From Plasmodiophora brassicae (Eukaryota > Endomyxa > Phytomyxea > Plasmodiophorida > Plasmodiophoridae), in contig JASFAU010000008.1 in the NCBI GenBank assembly GCA_039704465.1, positions 124,001-188,000 of the forward strand: a DNA stretch of 64,000 nucleotides. Reading direction: 5' to 3'. Below the pieces are notes generated by a model. The model made no database searches. It was not told the DNA's origin and was given only the letters and a program-made list of their open reading frames with translations. Position 1 is the stretch's first letter; every line of letters begins with the position of its first letter. This document shows positions 10,732 through 18,923 of this stretch, piece by piece. A program made the translations under genes and the position numbers.

Positions 10732-11248
10732 CAGGTTGGTCAAGCAAGCAGTCGTGGAACCGCAAGGTCCACAGTTCGAGGCACGAACTCTCCATGGAAA
10801 TTCGTGGAGCGAGCAGTCGTGGAACCGCAAGGTCCACAGTTCGAGGCACGAACTCTCCAAAAAATGTCCGGTACCCAACAGCCGCGAGTGTTGAAGGGGT
10901 GACCTACTGATCAGGCAGCCCAAAGTGCCAGAGCAATAAGGGTCTCGATTGAGCGTCTGGGGAGGTAAACGAGCGGCCCGCAACTCAAGGTATGTCGGCA
11001 TCCCGGATCCCGGCATAGACGGTATGGCGACGAAGTTCGACAACGTGCAGTTGACAAGTCCGAGCGAATCACGTCCCGTTCCGATATCGTCCAGGCGCGA
11101 AGAACCCAGTACAAAGATGATGGGCCGGCACTGCCAGGCCGGGGGACGTTGGCGTTCTGCTGGCTGAACCTTCGGTCCTCGGACATGAGACCGAGTCGCC
11201 TGCGTGAAAAGCGCGAAGCACAAATAAACTAAACTAACTAAACTAACT
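10732..11248 (+). mobile_element. SINE-like element, copy a
   Basis: This is a repeat of the family seen with full ends at 15431-15915. It begins at the breakpoint of the channel fragment, so its 5' end is missing. It contains two tandem copies of the tRNA-like head (hairpin GTGGAACCGCAAGGTCCAC followed by the B-box-like AGTTCGAGGCA), an A run, a ~380-bp body, and a tail of short AACTA/AACT repeats at 11224-11248. It has no coding capacity. It lies just 3' of kinase unit 1, as copy c does for unit 2. Confidence 0.75.
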
Positions 11249-11306
11249 CGGACGTTTTGGCGTGCCTCACAGTGCACAAAGCAGAGAGTCTGTACCGTCA
11301 CACGAT

Positions 11307-13772
11307 CTATCCACGCCCACAAGGGGCCATTGTTCCGCGTGACATGCGACCGGACGGGAAGACGGATTGTTGTATCGAACTGAAAAGCCCGAGAGAGTGG
11401 CGGCCTGACGATGACGACAAGCGATGATGTGCGGGTGACCGAGGAGAATCATCGCCGGGCAATGAAGCCATTGTCCGCAGCATTCTGCTGGAACTCATTG
11501 TGCAAGTCGACCAGGAATTCGTGGACGCTCGGCGATATATGCGTTGGGCGGGCTCCGGTGCCGACATGTTGTGCGCTATCATCTCCAGGTGGCAAAGAAC
11601 GTCGTCGAACTTGTGGGGAACGTCAGGGCGCCTCCACACCTCGTCCTGAGCACAGGACAGGAAATACGCCGCTGTACGACCCAGGCTCCACATGTCGGAG
11701 GCCGCCGAATAGACGCCGGCGTCCAGCGCTTCCGGCGCGATGTACCCTTGGGTACCGGCACCGGGTCGCATCTCCACGCCCGTCTGCGGGTCGTCCACAC
11801 GGCACGCCAGATCGAAATCGGTCACCCGCCAACCTTGCACGGCGACGCTGTACATGATGTTGTTCGGGTTAATGTCGCGGTGGACAATGCCGGCGCGAGA
11901 TAACGTGCCGAGTGCGGCCAAGCCGTCGATAAAGAAGCGCACAAGCACCAAGCCAATGTCGTTAACTGACAACTGCCCGAAATCGACGTCGTCGAGGCGC
12001 TCTTCAACAAGAACAACGCCGCCGCCGTTGCTGCGCGGCAAGGCGATGGACCCGAACAGGCGTGCGACGCCGTCGCCCTGCGAGTCCCGCATGAGCGCGG
12101 GCTCTTCGGCGGCGCTGCCCATCTTCTGTTTGACGGCGAGGTCATCGACGAGCGCGACAGACGCAGCTTGGCGAGTACGACCTGGTCCGTCGGAGCGTCC
12201 GCGTTTGCGCGGTGGACGACCAGAAGAACTCGTGCGCGGACTCCCTGATTTTTTCGCCGGCGTCCGCTGCGAATGCGGCCGCTTCGCCGTGGATGGCCGC
12301 GATGACGGTGGGGGGCCAAACGATGTCGGGTACGGAAACACGTCCTCGACGTCGCCATGCGACAGCATCGCGTGGTAGACACTGGCCTGACGACGCACGG
12401 CGTCGCAAAAGGAGGACAATGAGCGGAGCCGGTTCAGGACGTCGGCTTGTTGCGGCGCCGGATCAGGAGGGGGTCTTGTGCGAGCGACTGCAGCGGCGGC
12501 CGATGCGACGCGATGCGCCAAATCCGTGAGGAACGCCTCATTGTCGCGGTCCAACGACTGCGGCGCCTCAATGTCGCTGTAGACACCCTGGAGCTGCACT
12601 GCTTCATGCGAAGGCGTCCGTACGAACGATCGCCAGGTCGGGTCGCAGCGAGCAACGAACGACACACGGCCCGCATCGTGGTCGTTATCAAAAATCGGAA
12701 TCATGACAACTGGCTGGAATTGAAACGCGCCGACAAGCAACCCGAACTGGCGCAAGCCGCTCCGTTCGCCGACAGGACGACGTCGAACAGAACCGATGCG
12801 TGCAAGCAGCGTCACCGCCATCATGACGAGCAATTTGCGGAAATCCTTATGATCTTCTTCGTTCCCGACGGCGTGCGCCGATACTTCGACCAGAAGCAGA
12901 GGCAGCTGCCGTGCTCTGGCGACACGATCCTCATCGTTGTTATCCGGAGCCAGCATGCACGCGTAGTCAGCGAACTGTGGGGAGTACCCCTCAATCACGC
13001 CGGCCATAGACAGCTCCAGCACCGACGTCAACAGCGGTTTGGTCAGCGGTCGCAGCAATGCGTTAAGGAGCCGGTCCCATAAGCGGCAGTGGAACTGCAG
13101 CTCTTGGCGCTCGCCGCTCAGGGTTGATTGCTGAAACTCGACGACGACACCGATGGCGACCTCCCGACAGTACCGGACGTACTGATTCTTGATGATATCC
13201 CCACCGTTGTTGACGTCGAGCGACCGCTTGACCATGCGCGATGGGAACCAGTCTTCTTCTGGCAGCAACGCCATCATTGTGTCGCCGTCTCCTGAGACCT
13301 CGTTCTGCCAGACGATGCTCCCATACGCGTCACGGTTGAAGTTGGGAACCAGCTGCTGCAGCGCATAGTCTGAGACGACGCCAAATTGCGACAGGGAATA
13401 TGCCCGAGACAGGGACGCCAACGGGAACTTATTGCGCTGCATGGACGGCCTCAACTTGTTATACTCGTGGGCGGCGGTGTCGGACGCAGCGGCTGCCAGA
13501 TCACCACGACGGTACTGCGGTGGCAAGGCAGGTATATCGGCAGCGGCCCGCAGTCGGTCGTTGTACATCTGAATTAGCATGTTGGCGTGCTGTTCGGACC
13601 GCCGATCAGCGGGCAAAACCGCCATCGCTGGAAGATACAGCCAAGTTTGGTCCATGTCGACGCGTTGGCATTCACGACCGAAGGCGACGACCCGCATTAG
13701 TTCATCGATACACTCGTTGAGCCATGATGACGAGGAGGGCGACAGCGGTGCCGACGACGACGATGACGCCAT
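11307..13772 (-). CDS. Nuclease-like/protein kinase fusion protein, unit 1
   Basis: This is a single-exon gene starting at ATG 13772, nearly identical to the copies at 22339-24663 and 37031-39355. It has a Ser-rich leader, a ~270-residue N-terminal region, and a segment resembling a PD-(D/E)XK nuclease core (E near 296, DFRK near 310-313). A basic nuclear-localisation-like linker follows, then a kinase domain with AVK, HRDINPNN, DFD and APE motifs and no recognisable Gly-rich loop. Copy 1 has lost a base near 11536 relative to the others, so its last ~30 residues are replaced by an unrelated 75-residue tail; the kinase core is kept. The combination resembles Crinkler/CR-type effector toxins, which is an inference. 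No signal peptide is seen. Confidence 0.75.
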   Translation of the reverse strand: MASSSSSAPLSPSSSSWLNECIDELMRVVAFGRECQRVDMDQTWLYLPAMAVLPADRRSEQHANMLIQMYNDRLRAAADIPALPPQYRRGDLAAAASDTAAHEYNKLRPSMQRNKFPLASLSRAYSLSQFGVVSDYALQQLVPNFNRDAYGSIVWQNEVSGDGDTMMALLPEEDWFPSRMVKRSLDVNNGGDIIKNQYVRYCREVAIGVVVEFQQSTLSGERQELQFHCRLWDRLLNALLRPLTKPLLTSVLELSMAGVIEGYSPQFADYACMLAPDNNDEDRVARARQLPLLLVEVSAHAVGNEEDHKDFRKLLVMMAVTLLARIGSVRRRPVGERSGLRQFGLLVGAFQFQPVVMIPIFDNDHDAGRVSFVARCDPTWRSFVRTPSHEAVQLQGVYSDIEAPQSLDRDNEAFLTDLAHRVASAAAAVARTRPPPDPAPQQADVLNRLRSLSSFCDAVRRQASVYHAMLSHGDVEDVFPYPTSFGPPPSSRPSTAKRPHSQRTPAKKSGSPRTSSSGRPPRKRGRSDGPGRTRQAASVALVDDLAVKQKMGSAAEEPALMRDSQGDGVARLFGSIALPRSNGGGVVLVEERLDDVDFGQLSVNDIGLVLVRFFIDGLAALGTLSRAGIVHRDINPNNIMYSVAVQGWRVTDFDLACRVDDPQTGVEMRPGAGTQGYIAPEALDAGVYSAASDMWSLGRTAAYFLSCAQDEVWRRPDVPHKFDDVLCHLEMIAHNMSAPEPAQRIYRRASTNSWSTCTMSSSRMLRTMASLPGDDSPRSPAHHRLSSSSGRHSLGLFSSIQQSVFPSGRMSRGTMAPCGRG

Positions 13773-14705
13773 TGATGATGATGATGCGTTGCGGAATGCG
13801 CAATGGCCAAGTCCGTGGAGCGAGCAGCGTCTCCGAGAACACGCGCGTTGTACGTGGCTCGCAAACTGACGGGACTATGGAAGACGTGGAGTCGGGTCTG
13901 GTCCCGAAATCACGCAACCCTGGATGACCTTACATGTCGCTCGGACGCTCCAGGAGCGGCCTCATTCGCTCCTCGTGCGTGCGCAGCACAGCGACCACCG
14001 AGGGCGACGCGCACGCGCAGAGTGTCCCGTCGTGCTGGCTCCAACAACATGTCGCTGCGATACGCCGACAATACCAGGGTCGGCTCATTTCATGGCCGCC
14101 CGACATGCCGTTGTCTTCGACATCACACGGCAGGTCGTCCCTGACGACACCCCTGCCTGCACCTGGGTCGACGTCGCCGCCGACCAGTGACATTCCCCCA
14201 ACAGACCCAATACGATCTCAACACGTCCTGCTGGACGCTTGACTTCGCGCGCGTCATCGAACTCATTAGCCGCATGTAACACGTCGCGTCAAGCACGGCT
14301 GGGGGGATGCCCTGCACCTCGCCGCCGGGTACGAATCGTCGCCTCAGGCACTGACCCAGGCCGTGTAACTCGTGCTGGACAGGGTACGCCTGCTGTCGCC
14401 TGCCATCTCCCGTCCAGCATCAGCCGCAGCGGGGCAGCGGCGTCCTGCCTTGCCTGGCCGGGTCCAGCACCGCGCTGGCCTGATCCTCAGCGGAGGTGGC
14501 GACCTGGCCACCCGCTGGTCGCTGCGATCGGTTTGGTGCGCCCTGACCTGCACCATGCATCGATGTGTGTGCCGAACCACCAAGAGCGCCACTGAGGTCG
14601 CCGTCCGTCCGCCTGGCGAGCGTCGCTTGCCTGTCCTGCAGATCGTCCCGCAGACCAGCGGTGCCCAGCGCCTGTTGCCGCCGGTCGACATGCGAACGCG
14701 TGCCT
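13773..14705. repeat. 5' flank of kinase unit 1 (shared block)
   Basis: This matches the flanks of units 0, 2 and 3. It ends at 14705, where units 2 and 3 continue differently and unit 1 meets a kinase N-lobe fragment. Open frames on both strands are not supported by splice structure or recognisable domains. I see no gene here. Confidence 0.55.
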
Positions 14706-14908
14706 ATGATGAACTTGACGGCGACCCGGTCACCGTTGCGCTTGTCGAACGCCGAGAAGACGATCCCGTAGGAGCCGTATCCGAGGATCTCGATGGGCGG
14801 CCTGTACCAGGTGCGCACAACGATGTCCCGCTTCGTTGTCACCTGCCTGCTGGCGTCTCGCTCCCACTTCTCGAGTACCACCTGGTCAGGCGGCGACCGG
14901 AGCGCCAT
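14706..14908 (-). pseudogene. Protein kinase N-lobe fragment (MAPK-like)
   Basis: The ATG at 14908 opens a 67-codon segment. It contains a kinase Gly-rich loop (ILGYGSYGIVFSAF) and the VAVK lysine motif preceded by YRPPIE, a layout typical of the start of MAP-kinase-type domains. It then runs into the shared kinase-unit block at 14705, so the C-lobe and catalytic residues are missing. It is probably the 5' end of a native gene of this locus, cut when the duplicated block was inserted. This Gly loop is a different family from the kinase in the duplicated units, which lacks it. Confidence 0.65.
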
Positions 14909-15076
14909 TCTCCTACTCCTATTTCAAAGTGGCGGTCGGCCGGTCGACGCCTGCCGTATCCAGGCACAGTCGGCCAAACGTGCGCGACTGCAAGCTACCG
15001 TCAAACTGCGCCGCAGCGGCACTACTTTGGCCAGCTGTGTTTTGAGCATCCGACGGCGGAATCTGCAGCGCGCTGT

Positions 15077-15969
15077 TCAATGCAGGTCGTTGCGGACGAT
15101 GGCCAATCCCATGTCGCCGAGTTCTTTCTCGAGGGCGGCGTGCTCGGCCTCGAGCAGGTCGCGAAGGTTGGCCCGTCGCACCAGCAGCAGTTCCTTGTTG
15201 GCGCAGGCGAGCTCGTCCTTGATCCAGGCCTTCCGGTTCGTTTCTTGCTTGTGGTGGTACGCCTTGTTGTTCCCTTGCCAGACGGCCCACGCGTCCAGCC
15301 GTCGCTGCCTAACGCGAGGGCGTTAACGTCCGTCGTTGCCGATCCCGTTGCGATCGGTCCACCGACAGTTGAACGCTCTGAGCCGCCTCTCGTAGGCGCG
15401 TGTCTTCGAGGATGCGCGCGTTGATGTTGGTTTGGTTTGGTTTGGTTTTATTTGTTTTTCGCGCTTTTTCTTTTTCACGCAGGCGCCTCGGTCTCGAGTC
15501 CGAGGATCGAAGGATCAGCAGCAGAACGCCAACATCCCCCGGCCTGGCAGTGCCGGCCCGTCACCTTTGTACTGGGTTCATCGCGCCTTGGACGATATCG
15601 GAACGGGACGTGATTCGCTCGGACTTGTCGACTGCACTCTTGTCGGACCTCTTTCGCCATACCGCCTATGCCGGGGAGCCGACATACACTTGTTACGGGC
15701 CGTTCCTTTACCTCCCAGACGCTCAAGCGAGACCCCTAATAGCTCTGGCACTTTGGGCTGCCTGATCAGTAAACACCCCTTCAACATTTACGGCTGTTGG
15801 TCACCGGGACTTTTTTGGGGGAGTTCGTGCCTCGAACTGGGGACCTTGCGGTCCCGCGACTGCTTGCTGACCTGTTGCTAGTACTCCTGACCAGCTAGGC
15901 CACTGGGGCAGCGCCCGCGTTGATGTTGGCGACCGACCCCGAGTTGTGCCTGCCTCCCGGAAGCGCCAT
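15077..15969 (-). pseudogene. CFAP141: CFAP141-like ciliary protein gene, disrupted by a SINE
   Basis: The ATG is at 15967-15969 and the stop at 15077-15079. Removing the SINE (15431-15915) and one 14-bp target copy restores a continuous N-terminal coding stretch across the insertion point. The C-terminal 70 residues match the CFAP141 (C1orf189) pattern: a Trp-rich start, KDELACANKELLLVRR, LRDLLEAEH, and the GDMGLAI ending. CFAP141 is a microtubule inner protein of motile cilia. The rejoined frame needs either a 19-nt GT-AG intron near 15290-15320 or a one-base correction, giving about 124 residues. As it stands the SINE brings stops into the coding exon, so this allele should be null. It lies 257 bp downstream of MYG1 on the same strand. 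Confidence 0.65.
15431..15915 (-). mobile_element. SINE-like element, copy b (complete, with target duplication)
   Basis: A 485-bp insertion flanked by a 14-bp target duplication CGCGTTGATGTTGG (15417-15430 and 15916-15929). Read on the minus strand, the head has a perfect Pol III A box (TGGCCTAGCTGG, 15891-15902) and a weaker B box (AGTTCGAGGCA, 15828-15838), about 52 nt apart. A hairpin GGGACCGCAAGGTCCC lies between them. A body of about 370 bp follows, then a tail of AAACC repeats touching the target duplication. It has no open frame. The structure is that of a tRNA-derived SINE mobilised by a LINE. Confidence 0.82.
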
Positions 15970-16225
15970 GACGGCAGCGCCACAATCGTCGATCGAACTG
16001 GTACGCTTGGGATCACCGATCGCAGGGCCCGAATTCTACGCTCGTGGCACGGCCGCCTGTGGGTCAGCGCCCTGATGTCGCCTATAGTACTCTCCTCCCG
16101 GGCGGACCGGGCCTCGTCGCTGTCGCCGGGGATGACGGGCACACGACGCCACCAGTGCCAGAACGCTGCTGTGACCTGCAAGAGCGGTGCTCGCAGGGCG
16201 AGCAGCGAGTGATGTATCAGACATT

Positions 16226-17411
16226 TCAGTTCGCGAGTTCGACAGCACGTTTCGCCATCTCGAGCGCTCCTTCGCGTGTCTTGTTGCCGCCAATGAAACC
16301 GGACATGTGGACGAACACACCGCCGGGTACGCCGGTCGCCTAGGACAGGTCGTCGTCACGTAGGCCACGCCAGGCGGCCGGCAGTGCCCGCCTGGACTCG
16401 AATGAGCCCGATTCGACGGGAACCGCCTGAACACGCCAGGAGGCGCCCGACGAGTCCTCGTACACGATGTAGAGGACCGGAGACGAAACGCCCATCGTCT
16501 CCTCCAATGTGTGCAGATGGTCTTTCCAGGGACAGAACTGGTTCAGGACCACGACCCGGCCGGACGGATCGTGCTTGAGCCGGTTCGCGAGCGCATCCGC
16601 AACAATCTGCCGCCCGGGCAGCCAGATGGTCGCCATCTCGCGGACGCGATCGGTGAGTTCGACGCCCACCATCTGCATGGCGGCGTGGAACCGTTTCAGT
16701 TGACCTTCGTCAGTAAACGCTTCGTTCCAGGGCGTGTTCAGACGGCCGACACGCGACGACAGGTCCGTGTTGATGGAATACAGGCGCGTGAGGCCGCCCG
16801 TGTACGACGGGTCGCTCGCACGGTACTGCTCCACGCCATTGTCAATACCGTCGAGTCCTTCGATGAATCCTGGCCGTACTTTAGCGTTAGAAATGTGGCA
16901 ATAACATGCACGAGGATACGCTGCCTGTTCACCTGTGTAGATCTTCTGGAACAAGGTCTCCAGGTCGTCATCAGACAGTGCCACCGGCTTGGACAGAGAG
17001 CGAATGACATCCTTGCCGAAGTGCTTGTAGATAAGGCCGGCACTCGACAGTTTCGTCGTGTGCTTCGCGGAGAACGTCTCGAAGAAGCCTTTCTGGTGAT
17101 GATCAAAGCGCAGTCGGTCCGGATCGTAGACCTGAGGAGACGTTCAACAAACCCCGATACGTCGAAATCTAGTCCAACCATGCGTACGTCGCCGACGTCG
17201 ACAATAATGGTCAGACGGTCCAGAACGTCGCGATCACGGGTGCGCGTGATCTCAGCGTCTTTGAACTGATCCAGCGTCTTCAGCATGAAACACGCCAGAG
17301 CCTGTGCGGATCCCACGATTCAGGAAACGGAGGACCAAGCGCTCGCCGCCCCACCCATACCTCATCGCAGTGGAACGCGCCATTGTGCGTACCGATCGTG
17401 GCGGCCGACAT
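16226..17411 (-). CDS. MYG1: MYG1-family exonuclease/hydrolase (with in-frame TAG)
   Basis: MYG1 is a DHH-superfamily 3'-5' RNA exonuclease that, in studied species, links nuclear/nucleolar and mitochondrial RNA processing. There are four exons: 17361-17411, 17188-17301, 16933-17131 and 16226-16878; introns are 54-59 nt and all phases close. Visible motifs are IGTHNGAFHCDE near the start, VDVGD, DHHQKGF, DGIDNGV, PAAWRGLRD and the C-terminal VHMSGFIGGNKTREGAL. Predicted length is 338 codons, normal for the family. The codon at 16340-16342 is TAG in frame, where conserved sequence clearly continues on both sides. It is a nonsense mutation, a sequence error or readthrough. It is divergent from GLRX3, with 306 bp between the two starts. 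Confidence 0.9.
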
Positions 17412-17717
17412 CACACCACCCTGACGACAGACCCGTTTCGCGGCCTGCATGAAGTGCGCGTCTTGGCATTCCGCAGTTGCGTGGCCCACACTCTCGTACC
17501 TGCAGCTTCGCGACTGGCGGCCAGGTGCCTCGCCGTAGCCCTTCGCGACGACAAAGGCGATATGCAGTTCACTGAGTCCTGTGCGTGAAGGCACGCGATA
17601 CAACACCCGTAGTACTTACGAGGGGGCCGCCAGTCGTGTAACACGCTCACCACCGTGTTGGGCAGGTGTAGCAGAGCTGCGGACTTTTCCGATCAGGGTG
17701 CAGTCACGCAAATTGCA

Positions 17718-18808
17718 ATGTCGACGGCGATGGCGATTGACAGCCGGGCGGGATGGGATCAGGTGCGGGCGGCCTGCAAGGCAGATGGCACGCCGCTCGT
17801 CGTCCTGTTCTACGCGACGTGGCACGAACCGTCCATGCAAATGCGCGTCGTCGTCGATGAACTTGGCGCCGAGCACCCGGCAATTCGCTGCGTCTCTGTA
17901 CGGTTGCGCTGTCGTACTTCTACAACGGCGTCCGGATTGATTCCGAACTAGGTTGATGCCGATGCCGTTGCCGATGTCGCCAGTGGCCTACGTGTGCAGG
18001 CGGTCCCTACGGTGATCACGTTCCTTGGCGACGCCGAGACCGGACGCGTCGAGGGCGCGAACGTGCCGAACGTCGTTCAGCTCGTCAGCGATGCGTCCAG
18101 GCAATCGTCACCGGCGCCTGCTGCCTGTCAACCCAATACCGACTTTCAGCAGCTCGTACGGCGCTGTCGCATCATGCTGTTTATGAAAGGTTCGCCAGCG
18201 GCGCCGCAGTGCGGGTTCAGCCGGTCGATCGTCGACCTGCTGAACTCGAAACGCTGCCCGTATGGGCACTTTGATATCCTGAAGGACGAAGACGTTCGTC
18301 AGGGACTGAAGACGTTCGCCAACTGGCAGACGTACCCGCAGCTCTGGGTCGATGGCCAGGTACGTCAGAGAGTCTGCGCTCGCAAGCCGCCTACAGGTTG
18401 CTGATCGGCTCTGACGACAGTTGATCGGCGGCCTGGACGTCGTCAGGGAAATGGATGCGGACGGCGACCTCGACGCGCTGCTGGGCGAGGCACCGGCCAA
18501 GTCGTTGGACGATCGTTTGAAATCGTTGATCACGTCGTCGCCGGTGATGCTGTTCATGAAAGGGTCGCCGACGGAGCCCCGATGCGGGTTCAGCAAGCGC
18601 ATCGTGGACATCCTCACCGAGCGGCGCTGCCGCGTTCGGGCACTTTGACATTCTGCAGGACAACGACGTGCGCGAAGGCCTGAAGGCGTACTCGAACTGG
18701 CCGACCTACCCGCAACTGTACGTCAACGGCGCGCTCCTCGGCGGCCTCGACATCGTCACCGAGCTGGCCGACAGCGGCGAGCTCGACGATGCGCTGTCTG
18801 CCGCATGA
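17718..18808 (+). CDS. GLRX3: Multidomain monothiol glutaredoxin (Grx3/PICOT type)
   Basis: This has one thioredoxin-like domain and two monothiol glutaredoxin domains, the layout of cytosolic/nuclear Grx3, which carries Fe-S clusters and handles iron. Exons are 17718-17897, 17952-18359 and 18421-18808, with 54- and 61-nt introns. Both Grx domains keep the CGFS active site (PQCGFSRSI and PRCGFSKRI), the HFDIL strand, and the [22 protein letters not shown] glutathione-site loops. The thioredoxin-like domain has WHEPSMQM at the active-site position, so both catalytic cysteines are gone. Exon 3 is one base too long: at about 18630 the frame shifts between the second CGFS helix and the GHFDIL strand. 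Without a correction the second Grx domain is lost. Confidence 0.88.
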
Positions 18809-18923
18809 CCAAACGGGAATACATCACTCCAGGTCAGTGGGATACTACATAGATCGCCAACAGGTACCTGTGGGCGGTGCCTACCTACGTGTGACAGCAG
18901 CGGGGCGAGAGTCTCTCCACATC

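Noticed and set aside
15828..15915. tRNA gene, because of the perfect A box
   Set aside because: The acceptor and T stems do not pair, the anticodon arm is not formed, and the segment is the head of a repeated element with a target duplication.
16340..16342. Genetic code change making TAG a sense codon
   Set aside because: Only one case is seen, and both gypsy elements appear to end pol with TAG, so a mutation or base error is simpler.
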